Positions 35,324 through 45,944 of a stretch of 64,000 nt of DNA are shown here, piece by piece. The DNA is from Microcebus murinus (taxonomy: Eukaryota; Chordata; Mammalia; Primates; Cheirogaleidae): NCBI RefSeq assembly GCF_040939455.1, contig NC_134106.1:89101001-89165000 (forward strand). Reading direction: 5' to 3'. Position 1 is the stretch's first letter. Every line of letters begins with the position of its first letter. Below the pieces are notes generated by a model that worked only from the letters and a program-made list of their open reading frames with translations, searched no databases and was not told where the DNA came from. A program made the position numbers and the translations under genes.

Positions 35324-36470
35324 CATTTGTTTATTTCAGCATATTATGGGGATACAAATGTTTAGGTTACATATATTGCCTTTGCCACACCCAAATCAGA
35401 GTTTCAAGGGTGTCCATCCCCCAGACAGTGCACACCTTACCCATTAGGTGCGTACATATCCATCCCTTTCTCCCGCCTCCCACCTGCCTCATACCCAGTG
35501 AATGTTATTACTATATGTGCACTTAAATGTTGCTCATTTAATACCAATTTGATGGTGAGTACATGTGATGTTTGTTTTTCCATTCTTGTGATAATTCACT
35601 TAGTAGAATGAGTTCCAGCTCTATCCAGGATAATACAAGAGGTGCTAGATCACCATTGTTGTTTTGTGGCTGAGTAGTACTTCATGGTATACATATACCA
35701 CATTTTATTAATCCACTCATGTATTGATGGGCACTTGGGTTGTTTCCACATCTTTACAATTGTGAATTATGCTGCTATAGACATGCAAGTGCAGATGTCT
35801 TTTTCATAAAATGTCTTTTGTTTTTTGCGTAGATGCCCAGTAATGGGATTGCTGGATCAAATGGTAGATCTACTTGTACCTCTTTGAAGTATTTCCATAT
35901 TGCTTTCCACAGAGGTTGTACTAGTTTGCAGTTCCACCAGCAGTGTATGAGTATTCCTATCTCTCCGCATCCACACCAGCATTTATCGTTTGGGGACTTT
36001 TGGTAAAGGCCATTCTCACTGAAGATAAGTGATGATCTCATTGTGGTTTTGATTTACATTTCCCTGCTGATTAGATATGTTGAGCATTTTTTCATATGTT
36101 TCATGGCCATTAGTCTATCTTCTTTTGAAAAGTTTCTGTTCATGTTCTTTGCCCACTTTTTGATAGGGTTATTTGATTTTTTTCTTACTGATTTTCCTGA
36201 GTTCTATATAGAGTCTAGTTATCAGCCCTTTATCAGATGTGTAACATGGGAATATTTTCTCCCATTCTATAGGTTATTTGTTCCAGTAATAGTGTCCTTG
36301 GCTGTGCAGAAGCTTTTTAATTTGATCAGGTCCCGTTTATTTATTTTTGTTGTTGCTGTGATTGCCTTTGAGGTCTTCTTCAAAACTTATTTGCCTAGAC
36401 CAATGTCTATAAGAGTCCTTCTGACATCTTTCTCTAAAATTCTTATAGTTTCTCTCTGCTTTCACAGCAA
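35324..36470 (-). mobile_element. L1 3' UTR and ORF2 end (3' arm)
   Basis: Plus-strand text 'tttcagcatattatggggat', 'ccccagacagtgcacacctt', 'gcccagtaatgggattgctg', 'ccaccagcagtgtatgagta' and 'ccctttatcagatgtgtaac' is the antisense of a young strepsirrhine L1 3' half. Divergence is low compared with the L1M copies. Confidence 0.9.
35775..36041 (-). pseudogene. L1 ORF2p C-terminal fragment
   Basis: An 88-codon frame on the minus strand encodes the cysteine-rich C-terminal end of L1 ORF2p. It shows KCWCGCGEIG followed by HCWWNCKLVQPLWKAIW and the conserved DPAIPLLGIY block. In intact L1 this part follows the reverse transcriptase and helps bind RNA. Upstream domains are gone because the element is deleted and inverted at 36470, so this is a remnant with no function of its own. 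Confidence 0.9.
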
Positions 36471-37475
36471 GATGGTGGCCAAGAAAAATCTCTGGCCAGA
36501 GTGTCTCTGCAAGAAAGACAGATTTTAAAAGAAAGTGGAAAAAAAATAAACGGGCAGACTAACATAGATCGGATGAGATTCAGCAGGAAGAGTGCCTGGA
36601 ACTACAAGAGACTCCAGGGGAAGAAGCTGTGGAGGAGAGCTAGAAGGAGAAAGGCCCCTGAGAGGCTTGGAGACCAGTGACATGAGTAGATGGGGCAGTT
36701 AAATTCCCCTCCCTTGTATCTGAGACTTCTGGTGGGCTCCTGAGAGGTTGGAAAGACCTGCTAATACCAACCCAGAGATGGCTGCCACCAGTGAGCTGTG
36801 AGCCTCTTGCGGACAGGGCACCAGTTCCCAGCTCCCTTGGGGTACTTACTGCTCTGCAGACTCCAGCCAACCGGAGTCAATTGGCAGGTGCCACATTGCT
36901 TCATTCTTTCCTTCCCCTTTCCTACCTGCAGCTGTCAAGATAGACAATTTAGCCACCACCCAGAGGCATCCGCAGGAAACAGGACCTTTCCTTTTGGGGC
37001 CCTACAGTAGACTGAGGGGTACTCAGACTGTGAGCTCCCTACCCGCCAGCTCTCCCTGATGCTGCTTGCCTGGTGACTCCAGGATAGTGGGGCAAACCCT
37101 GAGGTGGAGAGACAATGATCCAGCCTGGACACCCCGTGAGTGTCTTGAGACCAACACTCTTCTCCCTGGCAGTGTCAGGGATTGATGCCCAGGGCCCAGG
37201 GGACAGGCCTGCAGATCAGATCCCATACATCTAGGTCTTGATTGAATTGCCTGGGGGCACAGAAGGGATATTTGTGAAGGAGGCTACTGAGGTGTGTGTG
37301 CCTTCTTGGGCAGATCAGCATGCTTGAGGGGTAACCCTCCCCCACAGGAGGGCCATGCTTCCAGCTCAGACTGTGATCCTGGGCAGGGAACCTCCCGGCC
37401 TGCGTTACAGCCAGAGGAGATCTGCTGGCTTGAGGTCCTGCCTGTCGGCAGAAGCTGGGGAGAAACCCAAAGTGA
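36471..37475 (+). promoter_or_regulatory. Strepsirrhine L1 5' UTR (internal promoter region), inverted arm
   Basis: GC-rich 1-kb block starting near 'agcaagatggtggccaagaa', which resembles the YY1-type 'caagatggc' start of L1 5' UTRs. It runs through 'gtgagcctcttgcggacagg', 'actccaggatagtggggcaa' and 'agatctgctggcttgaggtc'. Base composition contrasts sharply with both flanks. It points away from the L1 body and towards 37484, so any residual promoter activity would read into unique sequence. Confidence 0.7.
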
Positions 37476-37494
37476 TCTACTGCTAAAATTAATT

Positions 37495-37830
37495 TAATCT
37501 TATATATTATTTGACCAGGTATATTCAAAACATTTCCTTTTCAATATAAAAAAGTATAATGATATTTTACATTATTTTTCTTAAGTGTCTTGAGTGTATG
37601 GCATGCATTTTATATCACCATCACATCTCAATTCATTCACTTTGGGCGTTCATTGGCCACATATGGCTAGTGCCTTCTATAATAGACAGCACAGATAAAG
37701 AGGAATAAAAGCAGCTGTCTAGAGAAGTTAGTGCTATTTGGAGCAACAAAATTAAGACTTTAGAGTTGTTGCCATGATTTACAATTCCCACAGTCAATAA
37801 TAACATGGCCAAGTCATAGAACACTCATGG
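37495..37830. other. No recognisable feature
   Basis: Unique-looking AT-rich sequence following the L1 target-site duplication. Confidence 0.5.
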
Positions 37831-38090
37831 AATTTTAGATCTGGGAGAAACTTGAGAGGTTGATTATCCAAATCTTTTTATTTTAGTTGCAGGAATTGTG
37901 CTCAAGAGAAGATATTTGACCCACCAAGGCCACACAGGGAATTGACAGCAGGGCTGAAACCAAAGCAAGACCCCTGTTTTCCAGTTGTGGACACAGGATG
38001 CAAGATGGCACTTAGATGCTTTCCTTCTTTGGACCCACTGAGACCAGTCAACTTCCTTCTGAGTGACAGGGAAGGGGAAGAGCACCTATG
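37831..38090 (-). mobile_element. MIR-like SINE, antisense
   Basis: 'gatctgggagaaacttgaga', 'caccaaggccacacagggaa' and 'ttgacagcagggctgaaacc' fit a MIR-family element in reverse orientation. Confidence 0.55.
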
Positions 38091-38779
38091 CTGTTCCCGC
38101 TGGGCCCTGGCTGTCTTACGTGCATTCACACATCTTAGCATTTTTGTGCTTTCTTTAATGAAAAATCACTTTAAAAATTAAAAACACTTGATTTGTTCCT
38201 AAAATGTGTTATTCTACAATGTATATGTTGTAGCAAAAGTAGCCTAGCCTCACCCTCCTGTAAGGCAAACATGGTATTAATAAATACCACACTTGTATAA
38301 TTGAGTAGAAATAGAAATGCCTTTTCTATTTCCAGGTTTAAAAATCTTCCGCTTGCCAACCTTCAATGTTCCATTACCACCAACCTTTGCATTTCATTTA
38401 TCCTGCAGATTAGATTTGCAAATAAGAATTGTGGGATCTCTCTTTATTTTAAACTAGGCTTTTCACATACTGCATTACGTTCCACGGAGTCAGGTTTTAA
38501 GATGTGGAAATTAAAACTCAACGAAGGAAAGTCATAAACACTATCTTTTAACTTCCCAAATTATAGTGATAGGTGGCATAATAGAAATTACCAACACTGG
38601 CAGAAAGAAATAAGATGGATTATTGGGTAATGTCTGATGGAATAGAGGGAGTGTAATGGTGGGTTATGTGAGGATAATGAATGGGACTCCATTAGTAACA
38701 TGCAGGAGCTCTGAGGGGTAATGCAGTCAGGTTTCCTTAGCTGGGAGAATTGGGAGATGAAACCTTTAAATGACCAGGA
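38091..38779. other. No recognisable gene
   Basis: Unique-looking sequence with no repeat that I can name. Confidence 0.45.
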
Positions 38780-38920
38780 GCCTCAATAATATTAATATGT
38801 CACCTTAGGCAAGTCACTTATCCACATGGTTCCCATTTTCTAGACTTTAAAATTATGATCATAATCTATATTCAGACAGATAATGTTTACAGACACTTTT
38901 GAGATACTTGGATGAAAGGC
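38780..38920 (+). mobile_element. MIR fragment
   Basis: 'caccttaggcaagtcactta' followed by 'atggttcccattttctagac' is sense MIR core. Confidence 0.6.
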
Positions 38921-39313
38921 CCCATTCATATGTAGAGTAGCGTTTTATTATTCAATCCCTCCTCTTCTAACTATTCTCTAGCAGGTGTATTAAAGGAGAG
39001 CAAATGAAGAAGGAGAAAAGGATAATTGGCTCCTTAAGTGATAGAAATCTGATTATCCCAAATTGGCTCATTCTGAAAGAGGAGGGTAGCTCTACTACAT
39101 TTAACCATCTCCAAGCCGACTTCACTTTGGATGAGCATACATGTAGAGTGAGACCATTCCTTACTTTTTTCCAATCATGAGGAGAAAAAATATCTGAGAT
39201 AAGAATAAACCCACTAAAATTCTGAGCATAATCCCCTAAAAACAGCTTCCATTGTTCTGCAGCACTATAAAAATTTAGAAGATATCTATTTCATCACTTT
39301 AATCTCAACTTAC
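38921..39313. other. No recognisable feature
   Basis: Unique-looking sequence immediately downstream (on the minus strand) of the candidate exon. Confidence 0.4.
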
Positions 39314-39468
39314 AAGACATTCACTAATGTCTGTTTATGCACACCTGCAACTAAATCATCATTAATACGATTGTCATCTGTTAATTGAATGGTGGTAGGT
39401 TCAATGACTCCTTCACCAATTTTAAAACCCATGGATTCATAGTGACATAAAACTTTTAGCAGAAGTAT
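39314..39468 (-). other. Candidate coding exon of unknown protein
   Basis: On the minus strand a 155-bp block is preceded by 'ttgtgatttatttcag', a plausible 3' splice site. It is followed by 'gtaagttgag', which contains a consensus 5' splice site. Its phase-0 frame is open for all 51 codons. G is at codon position 1 in 18 codons, position 2 in 6 and position 3 in 5, the pattern of real coding DNA. The peptide contains YESMGFKIGEGVIE and TDDNRINDDLVAGVHK. The frame would hit a stop just inside the donor (TTG TAA), and upstream it is open back to a stop about 33 bp before the block. So it could also be a decayed intronless fragment. I do not recognise the protein; there is faint likeness to the 'MGFRVGQGLIE' segment of TRAPPC6 proteins but not beyond it. 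No partner exon was found nearby. Confidence 0.28.
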
Positions 39469-39769
39469 CTGAAATAAATCACAAATCTTTTGGGGTATGC
39501 TTTAAAAATATCTTCAAATGAAGAGAAAGAGATAAGTAGAGTGAACAAACAGTACCTTTGGTATTTTATGACATGAATTATGCTCACAGTTTTTCCAGAA
39601 AACTTTACTGGATAGGGCCCAAAGAGTTTGAGACTGTGCTGTGTTAAATTCCTTTATTTCTGAAATAAGAGATTTCTCCCTGAATGGATTTCTAAGATCC
39701 ATTCCAGGTCTTACATGCTGCAATCACTTACTTTTTTAGCATGCTCATTGCTGTTGCTGTTAATCTATA
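39469..39769. other. No recognisable feature
   Basis: Unique-looking sequence. The minus frame at 39514-39723 shows no motif. Confidence 0.4.
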
Positions 39770-39990
39770 TCCTTCACTTATCCATTTCTGCATCTCTGCC
39801 TATTAGCTCCTGCAATCCTTGCAATAACTGTATGAGGTAGGTGTCCCACCCTAGTTATTGCTGACGTGGATATAAAGCAGGGTGACGTTATATTACCTGC
39901 TAAAATTCATACCAGATGAGTGGCTGAGAGAAAATGTTTAACTAGTTCTAAGTGATTCCTAAGCATATAATTTTCCCACTGTACTATACT
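39770..39990 (-). mobile_element. MIR, antisense
   Basis: 'cttgcaataactgtatgagg' and 'taggtgtcccaccctagtta' followed by 'gcttctaagtgatt'-like text fit antisense MIR. Confidence 0.5.
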
Positions 39991-40169
39991 ACTCTTAAAA
40001 GCAGTATTGCCCCTCACATTTCCCTCACTGTGCATACCTATTTTGTATCCCTCACCTTGCCACTTTCATTAACTGTTTTGAAACAATGAAACATATTCAT
40101 GTAACCTTTGGTAGAGTGAAAATTACTTCTTAGAGTGGCTTTCTAAAAAGATCTTGGCCTGCCTGAATA

Positions 40170-40520
40170 ATTACTGCTGAAATTAATGTCATCCCACTAA
40201 CCCCTAAAAGTGCCTGACATTCTTTCTTTGTGACTAATTATTTTACAGACGGCGCTTTAATTGCAGGATGTAGGAGGTACTTTCTATAAACGCTTAACAT
40301 TACAAGAGGACATGATCTGCAGTCTTCAGATCATTAAACCTGCTACCAGGAATAAGCACGCTTTGGGGACCAATGACATTTGTCAAAAGAAGCCTGTGTG
40401 TTCAGTGGAGGGCAGCAGGCCAGGCCCAGGAAAGGCAACCCAATAATCATCCTATGCTGAGTGCCTTTAATTATTTACTAGAAGGAAGATATGGGCAATC
40501 GAGGCCTTCTCCAGAGAGAT
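40170..40520. other. Unique block, possible conserved non-coding DNA
   Basis: No repeat recognised. It contains 'gactaattattttacagacg' next to 'gcgctttaattgcagg', with unusual CpG content (gacggcgc) for this AT-rich neighbourhood, and 'ctttaattatttactagaag'. It could be a regulatory element; conservation cannot be judged from one sequence. Confidence 0.25.
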
Positions 40521-40689
40521 GGCTATTCAAAGAACAGGATGCATAAAAACACTGACTGAACTGAAATCGATGTCTAAAATAAATTCCCCAGGACAATTTT
40601 CAGGTAGTTTGCAACTATCACAAAATAGCCGGTTGAGGAAGCTAACTAAAGCTAGCCTGAGTGGGAATTACTGTGTGGTTGTTTATCAC

Positions 40690-40825
40690 TTGTCCACTGC
40701 CTGTGTCTCCCACACTAACATAAGCTCTGTGAGGGCAAGAGCTTCCTCTCCACCTTGTTCTCAGCTGTGCTCTCTTGCTAAGGTGATGTCTGGCCCATGA
40801 CATGCTATTAAATAAATGAACAAAG
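40690..40825 (+). mobile_element. L2 tail fragment
   Basis: 'aacataagctctgtgagggc' and 'gacatgctattaaataaatg' are the standard L2 3' end. Confidence 0.7.
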
Positions 40826-41149
40826 GTCATTAGATGGGGAGATACAATATCTTGGTTTCAGACCATGACCCCAAACTCCCTTAGTAGGGGATTGCAGCCA
40901 GATTTTATCCCCCCAGTGACAATAATGACATTCAATGACAACAGTGACATTTTCAGAATGGGATCTGTGGACTCCAGCATCCAAACAACAGGAGTAATGA
41001 TTAAAATGCACGTTGTGATGTTCTACATTAGAGTGACAGATTCAATATCTCTTGGAATCTTACCTGTGGATTCTTAGGCAGATTATCGCTTCAGAACCAA
41101 CCACTGAACTCAATGACCTCATTCGTTTATTCATGGATCCATTTTCTCA
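40826..41149. other. No recognisable feature
   Basis: Unique-looking sequence between two L2 pieces. Confidence 0.45.
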
Positions 41150-41304
41150 GTGAACACATTTTCATTCACTTAATTAATCAATATTTGCTGAAACTGACCA
41201 TGTGCCTGGCACATCTCTGAATGCCAGGATGTTCAGTCTATAAGAAAAAAAGCCCTTGTCACATGGAACTTACAATTTTACTGAGAAGGCTCACACATAC
41301 AAAT

Positions 41305-41335
<31 letters not shown>

Positions 41336-41700
41336 CACACTGAATAAGTAAATATCCTGCACTGTGGGACTGTGGATGCTGACATGCTTTGAAGAAAAGG
41401 AAAATTGGAAAATCTAGATAAAGAGAGATGATGGTTTCTGGATGCTCTTTGATATAAGCAATCTCTTTGAGGAGATGACATTTGAGCAGAAGGAATCACC
41501 TATGAGGGGGTAGAACCAAATGTTACAGGTAGAGAAAATTGAAAATACAATGGCCTTGGCAAGGAGCAGGCTGGGCAAACTTAAGGAGCAGAGCAAAGCA
41601 AAAGGAAGAGAGAGGGAGACAGGGCAGGGCTGGTGAGGTAGGAAAGGGCAGATCATGTAGGGCCAGAGTGAGGATTTGTATTTTCCTTTGAATGAGAAAC
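41150..41700 (-). mobile_element. L2 LINE, antisense (part 1)
   Basis: Antisense L2: 'tttgctgaaactgaccatgt', 'cacatggaacttacaatttt', 'gaggagatgacatttgagca' and 'gcagatcatgtagggccaga'. It continues after the LTR at 41701-42232. Confidence 0.8.
41305..41340. repeat. (CA)n microsatellite
   Basis: Two CA runs separated by one extra A, inside the antisense L2. Confidence 0.95.
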
Positions 41701-42232
41701 TGTGGTAAGCAGAAATCTGAGAAGAACACCAAAATAACAAAACACCCATTCATCCTGCATACAGCTCTTACAACCTTCCCCTTGAATGTGAGTGTGAACT
41801 CTGAACATGATGGATAGTCACAGTCATGAATAGATAATGTTACATTGCACAGAAGATTTTAAAAAGGGAGATTATCTTCATAGGCCTGACCTGATCAGTG
41901 AATTCATAGAAGGGACAAGCTCTAAGCTCTTCGAAATATTTGAAGCAAGAAAAGTGTTCCTGGTTGCCTGAAAGGGGCTGGAAGCTGCCATGAGATATAA
42001 GGAAGCGAATTCTGCCAGTAACCTGAATGAGTTTGGAAGAGGACCCAGAGCCTCTGATGGAACCACAAACCTGTCCAACATCTTGATTGCAACCTGAGAG
42101 TTCTCTAACCTAGAGACCTCAGCTGTGCTGTTCCTGTACTTGTGACCTACAGACTATGAACAAATAAATGGATGTTGTTTTAAGCCACTAAGTTTGAAGC
42201 AACTTCTTGTGTTGTAAAAGAAAATTAATATA
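41701..42232 (+). mobile_element. MLT1-type solo LTR inserted in L2
   Basis: Starts about 'tgtggtaagcagaaatctga', with 'ggcctgacctgatcagtgaa', 'cctggttgcctgaaaggggc', 'tctaacctagagacctcagc' and the 3' end 'tgttttaagccactaagttt'. L2 in the same orientation and order lies on both sides. Confidence 0.75.
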
Positions 42233-42880
42233 GAAGATAACCACAGAAAGAATGTGTGTGGCACAGAGGTGTGGCCTGACCAACCTTTGTTTTAGAAGAT
42301 AGTTCAGACTACCTCGAGGGAAAAGGACTGCAGACATGCAAGGTGGGAGCAAGTCAACCAGTGGCAGGCCATTGCAATAGCCCAGGAAGAGATGCGAATG
42401 GCTTTGACCAATCAAAGAAAGTGTGAGAAATTGTTAGATTATTTTAGATATCAGAGACAATTGGATTTGCTGATTGTTGATGTGGGTATAAGAAAAAGAA
42501 AGAATGTGAGTATGCCACACAGGATGTTGGCTGGGGCAATTAGAGGAAAGGAGGTTTGTGCTGATGTCCAAGAACAGGATACTGAAGGACAGTGAGAGTG
42601 TGGATGAGGAGGAAAAATCAACTTATTTATTTTGAGACACGTTAAGATTGAGATGTTTGTCCAAACAGAAATGGCAAATAGGCCATTGCATATAAGAATT
42701 TAGAATTCAGGAGAGGCATTGGAGCTGGATATATTAATTTATGAGTCTTCAGCATATAGCTTGCATCTAATGACATGGAATAGAAATCACTGAATGTTTG
42801 AATTGACATAGAGGAGGGGTAAGGGATCATATTTGGTCTCTCAGGCATTAGGCACTCACTCCAACCTAGACAAAACTGAT
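42233..42880 (-). mobile_element. L2 LINE, antisense (part 2)
   Basis: Continues the L2 at 41150 upstream in its ORF: 'ggccattgcaatagcccagg', 'attggatttgctgattgttg', 'gagacacgttaagattgaga' and 'tatgagtcttcagcatatag'. Confidence 0.8.
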
Positions 42881-43329
42881 ATATCTCCTTGTTCCTTTGA
42901 CATTCTAGTAAATCTGTTTCAAATCTCCTAAGCAGATGAGAAAGCATTCCAAAAATATAGGTGGGGGGGTAGGAGGGCGCTGGGAAAACAATGCATCACG
43001 CATTCAAGGAAACAGGCATTTCAATGAGACAAAGGTGTTAAACACTATACACAGTTTAATTTAGATCAATTGAGAGATTGCCTTAATATTTAACAAATGG
43101 GAGGCTATTGAGATTAGTTTCATTGTTATCATGGAGGCAGAAATTAAAGAGCAATGGAGGAAAAAGAAAAAGGAAGAAGAGGGCTTACATGCAACATTGT
43201 GGATAGCTTTTCAAAACGTTTGATATGAAACAAAAAGTAGGGAGAGTGGGCACCTGGAGGATGATGTGGAGATTAGGTAATGCAGGCAGTGCATTAATAT
43301 GGCAAAAACAAAAAAAACAAGTACACAAG
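42881..43329. other. No recognisable gene
   Basis: G-rich short run near 42963 and a purine-rich stretch near 43150-43185, otherwise unique-looking. Confidence 0.45.
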
Positions 43330-44205
43330 CCAATATAGTTTAAAATCTCTGCCCATAGATCCTCTATTCCTGCCCAGTTCCCATTCTGACATCACCTCAA
43401 TGTTCACTACTTTGTTTCTAATGTATCCTCACAAAATTTATTTATACAAGCAAATCAAAACAGAGTTATCTTTCCAAGTTTATGAGAAGATAGCAGAAGT
43501 TATCTTATTTATATAATTGGTCTCCTTGCTTTTTTTTCACTTCCCAACATATCTTGCAAAGACAGTTGACTTTTAAACGATGCAGGGGTTAAGGACCCTA
43601 ACCCCCCATGCACTAAAAAATCTGCATATAAATTTTGATTCCTCAAAGCTTAACCACTAATAGCCTATTGTTGATCAGAAGCCTTGCCAATAGCAACTAG
43701 TCTATTAACACATATTTTCTATGTTAGTTTTATATACTGTATTCTTACAGTCAAGTAAGCTAGAGGACAGAGGACATTATTAAGAAAGTCATAAGGAAGG
43801 AGAAATGTATTTACTATTCTTTGAGTGGAAGGGGATAACCATGAAGGTCTTCATCCTTGTCATCTTCATGTTGGGTAGACTGAGGAGGAGGAAGAAGAAA
43901 AAGGGTTGGTCTCAGGGTGGCAGATGCAGAAAAAATATTTACGTGTATGTAGGGTTGCTCGGTTCAAACTTGCATTGTTCAAGGGTCGACTGTATTTGTA
44001 ATGTCAAACATTAAAGATCTTCCTTGTTCTTTTTCACAGTCTCATGCTATGTCTTGTATCATCAATTATTTAACCGGTCCTCTACGAGCAGACTCTCGAC
44101 TTGCTCCCAGTCTTCTATTGCCAACAAGGTTTCAATAGACAACCTTGTTCATGCATCATTTCACAAAATGTCATGTACACAATTAATCCCTAAAGTGAAT
44201 TTCTA
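43330..44205 (-). mobile_element. L1M 3' region, antisense, split by DNA transposon
   Basis: 'ttcacttcccaacatatctt' on the left and 'tatttaaccggtcctctacg', 'caaccttgttcatgcatcat' and 'ccctaaagtgaatttctaga' on the right are in the order of an old L1 3' UTR in reverse. The DNA transposon at 43562-43993 interrupts it. Confidence 0.6.
43562..43993. mobile_element. Non-autonomous DNA transposon with terminal inverted repeats
   Basis: The left end 'acagttgacttttaaacgat' and the complement of the right end, 'acagtcgacccttgaacaat', match over about 23 bp with four or five differences. The interior is short and non-coding, about 430 bp overall. The right junction is followed by TA; the left flank is degenerate. 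The ends resemble a Tigger/mariner-type MITE of mammals. Confidence 0.75.
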
Positions 44206-44829
44206 GACCAAGATTGTGTTGTTGTTACAGTTGACGCTGTTGATGGATTGTTTGTCTCTTTGGCCATTTCAAAAATGGAATTAGTTTAGCAAGTTAATCA
44301 CAAAAGGAAAGGAACTAGCAGATAGAGTGTAAAGATATTCTCAGATACAGAACTTAAAGGGATAATAAGAAATCAGCTTCTCCCCAAGGAGGACGTGGTA
44401 GGAAGACTGAAGGGATGACTCCAGTAGGATGAAGTATTCCCTCCACCTCCGTGACAAGAAGCCGGCAGAGTTCTTCTCCAACACTTTCTCCTCCCTCTGT
44501 GGATGCTGAGGCTGGGTCACTTGTTAAAAATGAGGGTGCTGTTGCTCAGATGAGAAGGTTGAGCAAAGTAAAAAAAAAAAAAATGTTAAACCGGACACTA
44601 TGGAGAAATCAAAACAGAAGATGAGGGAAACACAAAAGAATTCCTGAGCAATGCTGTGGGACCAGATGACATTGGACAGTATTGGTGGCACTGCATACAT
44701 TGAGGACATCATTACAATTAAAGACTTAAAAATATAAGAGGACAATGCTCAATTGGTATAAAATAAGCTGCAGAAAACAGAACACCAGCTCAATACTTGC
44801 TTTTCCATTAACTGGAGGAAGCTTGGCAC
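44206..44829. other. No recognisable gene; A-run at about 44570-44583
   Basis: Unique-looking sequence with a poly(A) stretch. I could not tie it to a retrocopy. Confidence 0.4.
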
Positions 44830-45000
44830 TGTGTAAAGAAGAGACACCTGCATCTCCATTCTGGCCCTACCGCTTATAATACAAGGGATCTTGGTGAAAT
44901 CTGTTAATCTCCAAAGTTCCAGTTTCTTTATCAGCAGATTGGAGTGTTCTTTAGGTACATTTCTAGTATATATAAAAACCTAAGTGAGTTATGGGCCAAG
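44830..45000 (+). mobile_element. MIR
   Basis: 'ttctggccctaccgcttata', 'gggatcttggtgaaatctgt' and 'caaagttccagtttctttat' are diverged sense MIR. Confidence 0.55.
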
Positions 45001-45294
45001 AGTATGCCTTTTTTGGGGGAACAAATACAATACTACATATATGTATACAATATTAATTTTTTTGACTTTTAAAGCAAATACTTGACATCCACTAATCTAT
45101 TACGCTTTATTATTTTTCTCATACTCATTGTTAAATAGGACATGCTATGCTCTACCTACATCAATGCCAGGTAGGATAACCCACCTGTCTCTGGGACTTT
45201 CCTGGTTTTAACACTAAAAGTCTCACATCCCAGGAAACCCCACAGTTTCCAGCAAACTGATGCAGTTTGTCAATTTCTTTCAAGTTATCTTCAG
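45001..45294. other. No recognisable feature
   Basis: Unique-looking AT-rich sequence. Confidence 0.5.
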
Positions 45295-45410
45295 TATAAT
45301 CTATTAATAATTAAATGAACATTTGATGAGATCACACCAGGTGCTGGTCACTGCGGAGGCTGCAGACATAGATAAGTCATGCATGGGATAGAGAAAACCA
45401 TTCAGTCAAA
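45295..45410 (-). mobile_element. L2 tail fragment, antisense
   Basis: 'aacatttgatgagatcacac', 'caggtgctggtcactgcgga' and 'ggctgcagacatagataagt' match the antisense L2 end. Confidence 0.5.
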
Positions 45411-45429
45411 GAACACAGTCTCCTGAGTC

Positions 45430-45620
45430 ACATAGCTCAGGGTTTATAATTTCAGTTCTACCATTTACTGTCATTCCTTGGGCTCAAGTAAATTTGTGAA
45501 TTTCTCTGAGCCTCATTTTCCCATAAAAAATACGGTGACTATAACAATACTTCAGAATTCTCATTATGACAGTTAAATGATACTATTATATTTATTTGCA
45601 TACATTTCTTTAGCACCTGA
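45430..45620 (+). mobile_element. MIR
   Basis: 'tttcagttctaccatttact', 'gtgaatttctctgagcctca', 'ttttcccataaaaaatacgg' and 'ctttagcacctgatctg' follow sense MIR order. Confidence 0.7.
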
Positions 45621-45944
45621 TCTGAAAATTAGCTGATGTTCAATACATCCAACCTCGACATTAATTGATCCAATAGAAGTAGCAAAACAGCAGAAGAATA
45701 AGCAGAGGACAACTGAATTATTTCTGGAGTGACTTAGGGGAGTTGAGGCCACTGAGAAAGACTTATTGCATAGGTGACTTTCAATCTTTGGCCAGCCCTA
45801 CTTATTAGGATAGTATAATTGATGAATAGTTACAATCTTCTTTCCAGTGTCCATTAGGATGGAGTTAGATACAATAAATGCAAGTACCATAAGGGAGAAA
45901 TGTCTTCCCAAGGGTCACATGGGTGGAACAGGAAAAAGAGGAAA

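Larger units (their letters stand above)
35324..37483 (-). mobile_element. Young L1 with inverted 5' UTR (twin-primed, internally deleted)
   Basis: The left arm (35324-36470) is the L1 3' UTR and ORF2 end in minus orientation. The right arm (36471-37475) is L1 5' UTR in plus orientation. The pair is bounded by 'taaaattaatt' at 35313-35323 and 37484-37494, so it is one insertion. About 4 kb of ORF1 and ORF2 is missing at the inversion point. Confidence 0.82.

Noticed and set aside
36043..36528. Longest open frame of the window (161 codons, plus strand, hydrophobic)
   Set aside because: It runs antisense to L1 ORF2 and crosses the L1 inversion junction into the 5' UTR. The hydrophobic look comes from reading AT-rich L1 on the wrong strand.
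36535..37475. CpG-island-like host promoter
   Set aside because: The GC-rich block is an L1 5' UTR tied to the adjacent L1 3' half by a shared target-site duplication.
37175..37528. 117-codon minus frame and several neighbouring GC-rich frames
   Set aside because: They fall in the L1 5' UTR arm; high GC and few stops explain them.
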